Shown: positions 26,055 through 34,212, numbered from the stretch's first letter. The stretch: 53,738 nt of DNA from Bacteroidales bacterium (GCA_007132225.1 SLPB01000044.1:1-53738); one strand, 5' to 3'. Numbers and translations: made by a program. Notes: generated from the sequence alone by a model not told the origin.

Positions 26055-26666
26055 GTGGAAAAGTATTCCGATAAAGCCGTTCTGATTGGCATCAGGGACA
26101 GAAAGGACAATATACTGGAATACCTTTACAAGGAGCTATTCCCTCAAATTAAGCGGGTTATCAATAAACATGGCGGTGACGAACAGGATGCGAGGGACCT
26201 TTTTCAGGAAGGTTTGATTATTGTTTTTCAGCGCTTGAAGAATAATGACCTGGTAATTAAGTCTTCATTTAACAATTATTTCATAGTTCTTTGCAAATTC
26301 ATCTGGTTCCGCCAGAATAACATAAAACATAATCATAACGCTGCTGAGAATATTGAGAATTTATCTTTAGAAGAAGATTCTGACCCGGGCAAGGTACAGG
26401 AGCATCCCGGTGTTTCTGTTTATGAAGAGTATGTAGCCAACAAAAGTGAAAAAATTTTCCAGAGACATTATCGCAAGTTATCACCGGATTGCAAGAAAGT
26501 TATAAAGATGTTTTATCGTAAGAAGCCATTCAGGGAAATAGCAAAAAAGATGATCTACACCAACGAAGATTATGCAAGAAGAAAAAAATACCTGTGCATG
26601 CAACAACTTATGAAAATGATAAAACAAGATCCGGAGTATATAGAATTAAAAAAGAATGTAAATTAA
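26055..26666 (+). CDS. Sigma-70 family (ECF-like) RNA polymerase sigma factor
   Basis: 203 residues. Region 2: LYKELFPQIKRVINKHGGDEQDARDLFQEGLIIVFQRLKNN. Region 4: LSPDCKKVIKMFYRKKPFREIAKKMIYTNEDYARRKKYLCMQQLMKMI. This is a short two-region sigma of the kind found beside TPR-CHAT genes in Bacteroidota. It starts with GTG at 26055, since no in-frame ATG precedes region 2. It is convergent with the TPR-CHAT gene, with 56 bases between stop codons and no clear terminator. Its targets may include the nearby peptide and CHAT genes; that is inference. Confidence 0.85.
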   Translation: MEKYSDKAVLIGIRDRKDNILEYLYKELFPQIKRVINKHGGDEQDARDLFQEGLIIVFQRLKNNDLVIKSSFNNYFIVLCKFIWFRQNNIKHNHNAAENIENLSLEEDSDPGKVQEHPGVSVYEEYVANKSEKIFQRHYRKLSPDCKKVIKMFYRKKPFREIAKKMIYTNEDYARRKKYLCMQQLMKMIKQDPEYIELKKNVN

Positions 26667-26722
26667 CAGCTGGCTAATATATTCCGGAAGCCTGATTATT
26701 CAGAAATAAAACTTCATGATCA

Positions 26723-29521
26723 TTATGATCTTCTTAACTTTTCCCTCCATAAAATAATCACCATTACCAATAACAGGCCAAAGAAAGTAAGCAGGGGATA
26801 AAAATTCCTGTAGGAACGGAATATTTCACCGGGGTTCCCTATACAAACGTAGGCTCCCCAGAAATAGGGATGGGCTCTCAGCATATCTGCGCCATCAAGA
26901 AAATCCAGACGTGCCTGACGTAATGCCTCATCCTTCCTGTATCCTTTTAAAAGATAACTGTAAAAACTTATCATAATTTCGGCTCCGGACTTGTCTTCTA
27001 TCTCCCAGCCGGTCATGATAATTGAAGGCACGCCGGCATAAAGAAACCCACGCGCCAGGCTCATTACACCTTCCCCCCGGTGCAAAACCCCGTATCCGCT
27101 GCGGCAGGAGCTCAGCACGGCAAGACTGGCATTAAGCCCCAGGTTATATATCTCATATGTATTTAAAAATCCGTCTTCAATTTCACAATCTGTTTCTGAA
27201 AACACCAGTTTGGAAAACATCGGATTTTCATCATCTATTAAAGTATGCATTGCTAAATGGAGGATATGATAATCCCCTGCAAGGTTTTTAAAATTATATT
27301 CGGTGGCATTTTCATCCAGCAGCAATTTACCATCCATTAATTCAGCAACCCTGACTGCCTCCTCTCTGGCACCGGCCAAAGGAGTTAACCTCTCCCTGTA
27401 ATATTGCCTGTTGACAATTGTCTCTGGAAGAGGAGCTTCACTATAATTATAACCCGGAGCCATAGAAAGTGTTTTATTTGAAGCCACTGAAGCACGCCGG
27501 TTACTTTCTTGCCACAAAGTAGCTGAATAACTGTAAGATATGGCATAACCCCTTAATAAATACGGCAGATTTTTATAATTATTATTACCCGAATTTGTAT
27601 CAGAGGATAAAAGCAACTCAAAGGGAATATAAGTCAGCAACCCATCCGGTATTATAATCAGCCGTTTGTCCTTAATCTCCGGAACCAAAGGTTCTATCAG
27701 CAGGTTGTAAAAATACCGGGATGACCTTTTGAAATCATTAAAGTCATCCTGTACTCTCCTGTCAATATTTCCATGAGTGAGAATACCCATAAAGACCTCA
27801 AGTTCTGACTCAAGGAATCCTTCAGGACGCTTACAATAAAAGTTGAAATTATCTTTTGTAATAGTGAATATATAAAGCAGGGAATCATTGTGAACATATG
27901 AAACAAGTGCATCCTTACTGGATATATGATTCATGATATTTGCGATATCAGAAAAATTCTTTTTGTACTTTAATGAATAATAATTGGGATACTCATTTTC
28001 CAGATGACTTATTAGATGCCGCAGTTCAAGTTCAAGTGTAAAAATCCTTTCCTGCCAGAAGTTTATCCGGGCGTTGTCCGGATCAAAACTTCTCTGTTCC
28101 TCGTAGATCATTTCCCGGAAGGCAGCGATCTTTTTTTTCAATCCCCGCTCTTCCGCCATCAACTCCTCGGGTACACCACCAAACGATTTGGCCTCTACAT
28201 CCCTTATTGAAGAAAGAAGACTGGCAGCCTTGCTTTTTTCAGAAAAAATGAAGGCTTCTTCAATAAAGGCGGGTTCATTGGTTATTTCGTAAAGTTTCCA
28301 AGCAACATGAATTGCCTGCAAATAAGTTTCATGTTCATTTTTAGTTAATAATATCCGGCTATCTTCGGATTGGTGTCCCATGCGAATATCTTCTATGAAT
28401 TCCATTGCCGCTTTGAAAGCAGAAAGACTGGCTTCAAGATTAGATCTTTGATCATTTTCCCGTGACATTAAATAAAGTGTAAATGCCTTATGCTTAAGAC
28501 TGTTCAGCATATGATCAGGAGAAAATACCCTGTCTCCGGGTGAAGGATTATCTGAAAAATCAGTTGATGTAAAAGATTTACTGTTAGCTAAAAGTGATTC
28601 GTGATAATATCGCAGAGCGGCATCAAAATTCATTGTTAATTCAAATGAGTAGCCTATATTCATCAAAGCTCTTGAAACATGATGTCCCTTTTCGCCGTAA
28701 TGGTATCTGTAAATTTCCAGAGCCCTTAGCAGTTGTTCATGCCCCCTGTCATATTCATTCGCTGTGGTAATGAGAAAAAGAGCATAATTTTGCAGATTTG
28801 TTGCATAATTAACATTGTTGGTTCCATTGTTTTCGGAAATAACATCTATTGCCAATTGATAATATTTATCGGCCGAAGTTAAATCCCCAGTTTCTATGTA
28901 ACAAATTGCAAGATTTCCGGCAGTAATGGCAACAGCAGCAGGGTCCGTGACTTTTCTTATGTCAATTGACCGGTAGTAGTATTCTTTTGCCTGATCATAG
29001 TTACCTTTCAGCTCATAGGCTATACCTATATTATTGTATAAGGTTCCCAGCCAGCCGGTCATCTCATTTTTCAAAAAAATCTGCTTTGCGTTATTATAAT
29101 AAGAAAGAGCACTGGTTATATCCCTCTTTTCTCTCAATATGTTTCCCTGGTTATGATATACCACACCAAGGTTCAAGTAATCAGAACCATGATGCTCAAG
29201 TAAAATATACCCGGCTGTATCATAATAATGCATGGCATCATCATTATTTAACAGCCGCCTGCTTACTACTCCCAGGTTCAGATAGGTACTGGCAAGATCA
29301 ACAGTTGACGGTCCCTGATCAATTATTTTCAACTTAAGTGACCTCTGAAATAAAATACCGGCTGCTTCAAAATCTCCGATATTAACCTTTTTAACCCCCA
29401 TATTATTATAAATACGCGCAGAATCAACCCCTCCGGCATTTTGCACCTGAGATGCCCTAATGACAGGTGAGTTATATCCAGAGATAATTACTAAGAGAAA
29501 AATCAAAATCAGTGATTTCAT
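26723..29521 (-). CDS. TPR-CHAT (caspase-like) membrane-tethered protein
   Basis: 932 residues. An N-terminal signal peptide (LILIFLLVIISGY) is followed by about ten TPR repeats (NNMGVKKVNIGDFEAAGILFQRSL and onward, residues 35-330), a helical linker, then a CHAT domain from about 600. The caspase-like dyad is intact: His759 in HLAMHTLIDD and Cys806 in LSSCRSGYG. A single TM (FFGLLLVMVIILW, about 912-925) ends the protein with a short basic tail. The topology implies a periplasmic CHAT domain anchored in the inner membrane. It diverges from the duplicated GG-leader peptides and converges on a sigma factor, which suggests one regulatory unit. Its protein substrate is unknown. Confidence 0.88.
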   Translation of the reverse strand: MKSLILIFLLVIISGYNSPVIRASQVQNAGGVDSARIYNNMGVKKVNIGDFEAAGILFQRSLKLKIIDQGPSTVDLASTYLNLGVVSRRLLNNDDAMHYYDTAGYILLEHHGSDYLNLGVVYHNQGNILREKRDITSALSYYNNAKQIFLKNEMTGWLGTLYNNIGIAYELKGNYDQAKEYYYRSIDIRKVTDPAAVAITAGNLAICYIETGDLTSADKYYQLAIDVISENNGTNNVNYATNLQNYALFLITTANEYDRGHEQLLRALEIYRYHYGEKGHHVSRALMNIGYSFELTMNFDAALRYYHESLLANSKSFTSTDFSDNPSPGDRVFSPDHMLNSLKHKAFTLYLMSRENDQRSNLEASLSAFKAAMEFIEDIRMGHQSEDSRILLTKNEHETYLQAIHVAWKLYEITNEPAFIEEAFIFSEKSKAASLLSSIRDVEAKSFGGVPEELMAEERGLKKKIAAFREMIYEEQRSFDPDNARINFWQERIFTLELELRHLISHLENEYPNYYSLKYKKNFSDIANIMNHISSKDALVSYVHNDSLLYIFTITKDNFNFYCKRPEGFLESELEVFMGILTHGNIDRRVQDDFNDFKRSSRYFYNLLIEPLVPEIKDKRLIIIPDGLLTYIPFELLLSSDTNSGNNNYKNLPYLLRGYAISYSYSATLWQESNRRASVASNKTLSMAPGYNYSEAPLPETIVNRQYYRERLTPLAGAREEAVRVAELMDGKLLLDENATEYNFKNLAGDYHILHLAMHTLIDDENPMFSKLVFSETDCEIEDGFLNTYEIYNLGLNASLAVLSSCRSGYGVLHRGEGVMSLARGFLYAGVPSIIMTGWEIEDKSGAEIMISFYSYLLKGYRKDEALRQARLDFLDGADMLRAHPYFWGAYVCIGNPGEIFRSYRNFYPLLTFFGLLLVMVIILWREKLRRS

Positions 29522-29935
29522 TATTTTGATCCAGGCTGGTTTTAAGGGATAATTTATAATTACGGGATAAATATAAGCAATGCGTTAAATTATAGCATAA
29601 GGAATAACAAATTTTTTAAATACTCAAAATATTATAAAGACTGCAGAGAATATTCAGGCACTAATTAAATATGCTCTGAAACAAAATATTCTTTGAATTT
29701 TGACGGATACTATAAACCTTAAACCATTAAAACCTGAGAAAACTCCTGCAGCTAAAACAAAATAATACATTTTTTTTATTTTTCATACAACTCTCTTTAT
29801 GTGATTCTTATAGCATCAAGCGTCATAATAACAAAGAAAACTATTTTGTAATCATTGTCACGTTTTTTCATTTAATGTACCTCATAGTAGATACCGGACA
29901 ACTCAAAAAAACTTTAAAAATAAAAACTCCTGACC
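29522..29935. other. 414-bp divergent regulatory region between TPR-CHAT and peptide genes
   Basis: AT-rich and gene-free. CGTCATA at 29821-29827 equals the -10-like element of the ECF promoter at 33778-33784, and TGTGATT (29800-29806) lies 14 bases before it, a weak match to the -35 element TGTAACC seen there. An ECF-type promoter for the peptides is therefore possible. No exact TAnnTTTG box was found on either strand. Confidence 0.35.
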
Positions 29936-30141
29936 ATGAAAACCCTGACAACCTTTTTCAACCAGACACTTACTTCTGAAAACAGCCTGAACAGATTCCA
30001 GATGAATGCTATCCGCGGAGGAAGCAACAGGGGAGCATATACACATATTGACGAGGATATCCTGCTACTGGATCCGATAGAGGAAGAAGATCAGTTAAAC
30101 TGATGGCTTAAGATCAGCCTGGGAAAGAAACTGAGCAAGAA
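29905..30141 (+). repeat. Peptide-gene direct repeat, unit A
   Basis: This segment and 30175-30409 are near-identical tandem copies with a period of about 266 bases. They share the A-rich leader with CTTTAAAAA, CCTGACCATG, the whole 55-codon ORF (three base differences), and a tail with GGCTTAAGATCAGCC, which can form a 4-bp stem. Similarity fades after about 30141. Confidence 0.9.
29936..30103 (+). CDS. Double-glycine leader peptide precursor, copy 1
   Basis: 55 residues, ATG start, TGA stop. Residues 1-29 form a leader ending SLNRFQMNAIRGG. Counting back from the second Gly, hydrophobic residues fall at -4 (Ile), -7 (Met) and -12 (Leu), the classic spacing recognised by C39 peptidases in ABC exporters. 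It also resembles the Bacteroidales GG-precursor class. The predicted 26-residue core begins SNRGAYTHIDED and is highly acidic, with no Cys. No modification enzyme is encoded in the window. A C39 exporter and HlyD adaptor lie 7 kb downstream. Function (signal, toxin or other) is unknown. Confidence 0.8.
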   Translation: MKTLTTFFNQTLTSENSLNRFQMNAIRGGSNRGAYTHIDEDILLLDPIEEEDQLN

Positions 30142-30174
30142 CAAAATCATACAACACAAAGGTTCATTATCCTG

Positions 30175-30409
30175 AAAAAAACTTTAAAAAAAACCCTGAC
30201 CATGAAAACCCTGACAACCTTTTTCAACCAGACACTTACTTCTGAAAACAGCCTGAACAGATTCCAGATGAATGCTATTCGCGGAGGAAGCAACACCGGA
30301 GCATATACACATATTGACGAGGATATCCTGCTACTGGATCCGATAGAGGAAGAAGATCAGTTAAACTGATGGCTTAAGATCAGCCTGGGAAAGCAGATGA
30401 GAAAGAAGA
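30175..30409 (+). repeat. Peptide-gene direct repeat, unit B
   Basis: Second copy of the unit at 29905-30141, with the same A-rich leader, ORF and tail. The copies are nearly identical, which implies recent duplication or gene conversion. Confidence 0.9.
30202..30369 (+). CDS. Double-glycine leader peptide precursor, copy 2
   Basis: 55 residues, identical to copy 1 except Arg32 to Thr. The underlying codon change is AGG to ACC, plus one silent Ile codon change. The leader with the RGG cleavage motif is unchanged, so both should enter the same exporter. The only amino-acid difference falls at core position +3, just after the predicted cleavage site. Translation probably initiates at the ATG preceded by CCTGACC, as in copy 1. 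It was found by reading the duplicated segment; it is short enough to be missed by gene callers. Confidence 0.8.
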   Translation: MKTLTTFFNQTLTSENSLNRFQMNAIRGGSNTGAYTHIDEDILLLDPIEEEDQLN

Positions 30410-30789
30410 TTATTGAAAACAAATTAATGGTTTAAGATCACTCTGAGAAAGAAGATGAGATAAGCAGTAAAAAACCAGAGACAAAAATTTAAATTATACT
30501 GGCAATAGAGCTACTTAAAAATAGTATTTACAATTTAAACCTTTATTGACAGAACGTGTAACATAGATCATTAAAAAATGTATACACAGTTTAATCAACA
30601 GGAAATAATTTGATAAATAAAACATATATACCAGGGTCTGGTAATAGTACCAGGGAAATACCCGGAGTAATTGAGAATTTACCAGGAATTATTAAATAAA
30701 TATGGAATTTATTTTTAATAATCCTGCATCAGATATAGAAAATAATTATGCCAAAAATATTATACAGTAAATTTTAATATTATTTAATC
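30370..30789. other. Gene-free region with a degenerate third repeat tail
   Basis: 420 bases. At about 30421-30464 the sequence AATGGTTTAAGATCACTCTG and the following GAGAAAGAAGATGAG resemble the tail of units A and B, so a third peptide copy may have decayed or been lost. The remainder is AT-rich, with no ORF or exact promoter box that I can support. Confidence 0.5.
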
Positions 30790-31551
30790 ATGAGAAATCA
30801 AATCGACTATTCAGGTTTCATTGAAAAGTACCTGAACCAAACAATGGAGCAGGACGAACTTAAATGGTTCGAACAGGAAATGGATATAAATCCCTCGCTC
30901 GAAGAAGAAGTCCAGCTGAGCAAAGATATTGGTGAGGCAATTCTCAATGAAGAGACTTTGGCTTTTCGTCATCAGATCAGCAATCTCTTTGAAAATAAGG
31001 AACATGTAAAACCTGCAAGAGAGAAAAGATGCTTCAGGATTCACCCTTCGGTCAGGGTTGCTGTTGCATCGCTTGCAGCACTTATTATTCTGGGTACAGG
31101 AATATTTGTTTATACTCACCGGACAATCCCGGCAGAAAAGCTGTTTGAAAATTATTACGAGCCATTCGAAAGCCTTATGAACATGAGATCCGGCAATTCA
31201 CAAACTGCTGATATACTGGCTACAGCTATGCAAAAATATGAAGAAGAGAATTTTGAGTCGGCACTTTTGTTATTTGAAACAGTACTTGCTACTGATGATC
31301 AGAGCATTACTTCAAAATTTTATTCTGGCATTTCATACCTGGAAACAGAACGTTACCAAAATGCACAAAATTCCTTCACAGGCATTATTGATCATAATGA
31401 CAATCTCTTTATTGAACATGCGGAATGGTACCTGGGATTGTGCTACCTGAAGACAGGAGAAAAAGAAAAAGCAAAATCACTTTTTTCTTCAATTGAAGCA
31501 TCTGATGGTTATTATAGCAGTAAATCAAGGCGAATTATCAGAAACCTGTAA
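30790..31551 (+). CDS. TPR membrane protein with anti-sigma-like N-terminus
   Basis: 253 residues. The N-terminus (IEKYLNQTMEQDELKWFEQEMDINPSLEEEVQLSKDIGEAI) is the helical segment common in Bacteroidota anti-sigma/TPR proteins. A single TM lies at about 88-108 (VRVAVASLAALIILGTGIFVY). The periplasmic part has TPR-like repeats (YEEENFESALLLFETVLA, YQNAQNSFTGII, LGLCYLKTGEKEKAKSLF). The predicted topology is N-in, C-out. It follows the peptide genes on the same strand and may sense the periplasm and control the sigma factor at 26055. Partner and ligand are inference. Confidence 0.75.
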   Translation: MRNQIDYSGFIEKYLNQTMEQDELKWFEQEMDINPSLEEEVQLSKDIGEAILNEETLAFRHQISNLFENKEHVKPAREKRCFRIHPSVRVAVASLAALIILGTGIFVYTHRTIPAEKLFENYYEPFESLMNMRSGNSQTADILATAMQKYEEENFESALLLFETVLATDDQSITSKFYSGISYLETERYQNAQNSFTGIIDHNDNLFIEHAEWYLGLCYLKTGEKEKAKSLFSSIEASDGYYSSKSRRIIRNL

Positions 31552-31648
31552 AACAGACTGAAGCCCGGAGAATATTTAACTGGCAAACAGTTCTTTTACC
31601 GTTGCATTTATTACCCGAATAAATTATATACTTTAAATACAGATTTCC

Positions 31649-32497
31649 ATGAATGGAGAAGATGAAAATAAGGGGCTTTTGAGAAAAATTGCTCTTCTTG
31701 AGAATGATTTGGATATCATGAAAAATAAAATGCAAAATCTGCAATCAACCATCCTTTCAAATATAAGCCATGATATTCGCACACCAATGAATGCTATTGT
31801 GGGTTTTGCTAATCTCCTTGCAAACGAAAAAATGGATTCTCAGGACAGGGAAGAGTGTATTGACCAAATAAACACAAACAGCATTGAGTTACTTGTTATG
31901 ATAGATAACATGGTAGATGCTTCATTGTTGCAGGATGGGGATCTAAAATTACTGAATAAAAAGTGCTTGATTAATCAACTTATTGATGAACTATATGAAA
32001 CGTACAAAGAATTAAACAGCGTAAAGCAAAAAAAGCTGAATCTCATTGTCTCAAAAGGAGAAAATGATGACTTTGAACTGATTACAGACTCCGAGCGGTT
32101 AAAACAAGTATTCAAAAGTCTTATTAGTAATGCTATCAAGTTTACAAATGCAGGAAGCATTGAGTTTGGGTATAGTAAATATAAAAACAATGAAATAAGA
32201 TTTTTTGTAAAAGATTCAGGGACCGGATTGGGAGAGATAAAACAGGATGATTTGTTCAAACCATTTCATTCCAGGCTCTATGCAGAAAAACATTATATAA
32301 ACAAAGGGGCCGGATTGGGACTTTCGGTTTCAAAAAGCCTGGTCAGTTTAATGGGAGGAAGTATCTGGCCTGAATCCGTTTCCGGAAGAGGTACCTGTTT
32401 TTATTTCACACTGCCGGGTAAAAATAGATTTATTATCGAAAATAAATTACAGCAAATAAGAACTATAGCAAAACGAAATATTGCAAGTCTGTTTTAA
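31649..32497 (+). CDS. Cytoplasmic sensor histidine kinase lacking a sensor domain
   Basis: 282 residues. A short N-terminal coiled coil (NKGLLRKIALLENDLDIMKNKMQNLQ, cited in part) leads directly into HisKA: SNISHDIRTPMNAIVGFANLLA, with phospho-acceptor His41. The HATPase domain has the N box SLISNAIKFTNAG, the G1 box DSGTGLG, and the G2 box GAGLGLSVSKSLVSLMGG. No membrane span, PAS, GAF or receiver domain is present, and no response regulator gene is nearby, so it must work with partners elsewhere. It lies 97 bases after the TPR membrane protein on the same strand and is followed by a terminator. ATG start. Confidence 0.88.
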   Translation: MNGEDENKGLLRKIALLENDLDIMKNKMQNLQSTILSNISHDIRTPMNAIVGFANLLANEKMDSQDREECIDQINTNSIELLVMIDNMVDASLLQDGDLKLLNKKCLINQLIDELYETYKELNSVKQKKLNLIVSKGENDDFELITDSERLKQVFKSLISNAIKFTNAGSIEFGYSKYKNNEIRFFVKDSGTGLGEIKQDDLFKPFHSRLYAEKHYINKGAGLGLSVSKSLVSLMGGSIWPESVSGRGTCFYFTLPGKNRFIIENKLQQIRTIAKRNIASLF

Positions 32498-32501
32498 AAG
32501 C

Positions 32502-32586
32502 AAAAAAACTGCCCTGAATTCCTTTTTTCTTTACCCATATGACCGGCTAGCACCCATCATAACCTGGAATTCAGGCAGTTTTTTTT
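32502..32586. terminator. Long-armed terminator after the histidine kinase
   Basis: The arm at 32502-32522 (A-run, then ACTGCCCTGAATTCC) pairs with 32566-32586 (GGAATTCAGGCAGT, then T-run) with one bulged base. The loop is 43 bases. The A- and T-runs let it act in both directions, serving the kinase and the convergent minus-strand gene at 32623. Confidence 0.65.
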
Positions 32587-32622
32587 ACCCGGAACAACCT
32601 GATAACAATAGCTAAATCCGGG

Positions 32623-33036
32623 TTATTGACCGGCACTCTCCTTAATCTTCCATCCAAACAGGGTATCAATCAATAATATAAACAATATACCAGGCAAAAT
32701 AACCGGTAATACATATGAGTTAGGCAGAATTATGATATTTGAAGGCAAGAACTGCGCAAGCCCGCCTGTATACCGGGATACCATGGAAAAAACTTCAAAT
32801 AAATAGGGTGTGAATAACTTATTCAGAAAACTAAAAACTCCTGTAAAGTAAAGAGAAAACAGACTAAGCAGTCCAATGCCAAACCACCACCAGTCATAAT
32901 AAAACTTCATGGGTGATGCAATTTCAGGGTTCATCAATATTTCCTCCATCACCCTGGAAGTAATATCATCAGGAGCCTTCTCCATCTGTATCTTATTAAA
33001 CAACGGTTTTAAAAGTTCGTCCTGGTTTGGCTTCAT
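32623..33036 (-). CDS. Small membrane protein, putative partner (anti-sigma-like) of the ECF sigma
   Basis: 137 residues. The cytoplasmic N-terminal helix (ELLKPLFNKIQMEKAPDDITSRVMEEIL) resembles the short region of Bacteroidota ECF partner proteins. Two membrane spans follow, at about 50-70 and 108-128, with an unusual WWWFG at the first. No zinc-binding HxxxCxxC motif is seen, so the anti-sigma call is inference from position. It starts 44 bases after the ECF sigma stop on the same strand and is cotranscribed. No other function is evident. Confidence 0.65.
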   Translation of the reverse strand: MKPNQDELLKPLFNKIQMEKAPDDITSRVMEEILMNPEIASPMKFYYDWWWFGIGLLSLFSLYFTGVFSFLNKLFTPYLFEVFSMVSRYTGGLAQFLPSNIIILPNSYVLPVILPGILFILLIDTLFGWKIKESAGQ

Positions 33037-33080
33037 TATAATATAAATTTATATTAAGTAATTTCTCTGAAGAATCTTAT

Positions 33081-33650
33081 CTATACGGAAATCTCCTTAT
33101 TCATAATCAATCGTATCTGATCATATAGCTTCTTCCTTGTCCGGAAAAGTTTAACCTTTACATTGGATACTGAAAGAGACATAATTTTGGCAATATCTTC
33201 AACACTGCTGTTATCATAATAGTAAAGTGTTATGATCGTCTGCTCGGAAGGCGGCAGGGCATCCACCGCCATTTTCAATGCAGTTGTCAAAAACTCACTA
33301 TTTGTTGATCCGTCATCATCAATCAAATCCGGATTCTTCAGCATTATTTCGCTGCTTTCATTGTCAACCGGCACTTCTCTTTGTTTTTTCCTTATAAAGG
33401 TTATTGATGTATTGTAAACTATCCGGTATAACCATGTGGAAAACCTGGAATCCCCCTTAAAGCTCCGCAGCGACCGGTACGCTTTCACAAATGCATCCTG
33501 GGTTATCTCTTCGGCATCTTCGGGCTTCTTTACAATTTTCAGGGCAATATTATAAACCAGCGTTTTATGTTTCTCCACCAAAATTGCATAAGCTGCCGCC
33601 TCTCCGTTCAGTACCTTTTCAATATAAAACCCGTCGTCTTTGTTTTGCAT
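33081..33650 (-). CDS. ECF-type RNA polymerase sigma factor
   Basis: 189 residues, canonical ECF. Region 2: YAILVEKHKTLVYNIALKIVKKPEDAEEITQDAFVKAYRSLRSFKGDSRFSTWLYRIVYNTSITFIRKK (shown in part: VKAYRSL, FSTWLYRI). Region 4: LPPSEQTIITLYYYDNSSVEDIAKIMSLSVSNVKVKLFRTRKKL. The divergent promoters of this gene and of the DUF6249 gene carry the same TGTAACC-N15-CGTC motif, so it probably activates its own transcription and its neighbour's. The membrane partner follows in the same operon. ATG start. Confidence 0.93.
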   Translation of the reverse strand: MQNKDDGFYIEKVLNGEAAAYAILVEKHKTLVYNIALKIVKKPEDAEEITQDAFVKAYRSLRSFKGDSRFSTWLYRIVYNTSITFIRKKQREVPVDNESSEIMLKNPDLIDDDGSTNSEFLTTALKMAVDALPPSEQTIITLYYYDNSSVEDIAKIMSLSVSNVKVKLFRTRKKLYDQIRLIMNKEISV

Positions 33651-33690
33651 TTGTATTAACTGTACTTTATATCTTTATTTACAATAATAA

Positions 33691-33716
33691 GACGCTGAAC
33701 AAAATGGATGGTTACA
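33691..33716 (-). promoter_or_regulatory. Predicted ECF-type promoter of the sigma factor gene
   Basis: Read on the minus strand: TGTAACC (33716-33710), 15 bases, then CGTCTTA (33694-33688). The -10 element lies about 40 bases before the ATG. The -35-like element, CGTC core and spacer length are identical to those of the divergent promoter at 33756-33784, a strong sign of a shared, probably self-encoded, sigma factor. Confidence 0.65.
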
Positions 33717-33755
33717 AAACATTACCTGCAATTTACCATAAATTATTTCACAATA

Positions 33756-33784
33756 TGTAACCGGTAAAATATTCATGCGTCATA
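33756..33784 (+). promoter_or_regulatory. Predicted ECF-type promoter of the DUF6249 gene
   Basis: TGTAACC (33756-33762), a 15-base spacer, then CGTCATA (33778-33784), 31 bases before the DUF6249 ATG. AAC in the -35 element and CGTC in the -10 element are typical ECF promoter features. The match to the divergent sigma promoter includes spacing. Confidence 0.65.
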
Positions 33785-33815
33785 TATGTGAATTCTAACT
33801 TAAAAAAATACTATT

Positions 33816-34145
33816 ATGCTTGATTTAACACCTGTTCTGATACTTGGGGTAATATTCGGTTCTGTCGTGATGCTGGTTTACCTTAACATTAGAAAAAAAG
33901 AGAGAATGTCTCTCATAGAAAAGGGGGCAGATGCTTCCATATTTGCCCAAAAGCCGGAATCTTCCCCTTCACTTAAATGGGGGATATTTCTAACGGGGCT
34001 TGCAATTGGTCTCCTTTTTGGCAATCTGCTCGAGGCATATACTACCATGCGCCACGAGGTAGCCTATTTTTCAATGATATTCCTTTTTGGAGGATTGGGG
34101 CTGATTATATATTATTTCATTGAAAAAAAAAGAAAGCCTGAATAA
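33816..34145 (+). CDS. DUF6249 small membrane protein
   Basis: 109 residues with three membrane spans (about 5-24, 52-70, 82-100) and a short cytoplasmic loop. The segment VYLNIRKKERMSLIEKGADASIF is the family's conserved part. DUF6249 genes are commonly found next to ECF sigma operons in Bacteroidota, as here, and this one shares an ECF promoter motif with the divergent sigma gene. Its function is unknown; it may be an output or a sensor of that sigma circuit. ATG start, terminator downstream. Confidence 0.85.
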   Translation: MLDLTPVLILGVIFGSVVMLVYLNIRKKERMSLIEKGADASIFAQKPESSPSLKWGIFLTGLAIGLLFGNLLEAYTTMRHEVAYFSMIFLFGGLGLIIYYFIEKKRKPE

Positions 34146-34178
34146 ATCATTATATGCATCAGGTTTTAAGCTTTTATC

Positions 34179-34212
34179 CGGCCTTCTGAAAAAAATCAGA
34201 AGGCCGTTTTAT
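34179..34212 (+). terminator. Intrinsic terminator after the DUF6249 gene
   Basis: CGGCCTTCTGA (34179-34189) pairs perfectly with TCAGAAGGCCG (34196-34206) around a six-base A-loop, then TTTTAT. A clean Rho-independent terminator. Confidence 0.85.

Noticed and set aside
26667-26722. Terminator between the sigma factor and the TPR-CHAT gene
   Set aside because: An ATGATCAT palindrome is present but no stable GC stem or T-run.
29936-30369. Lanthipeptide or graspetide (microviridin-like) precursors
   Set aside because: No Cys for lanthionine rings, and no LanM/LanB or ATP-grasp ligase gene in the window. Kept only as GG-leader peptides of unknown type.
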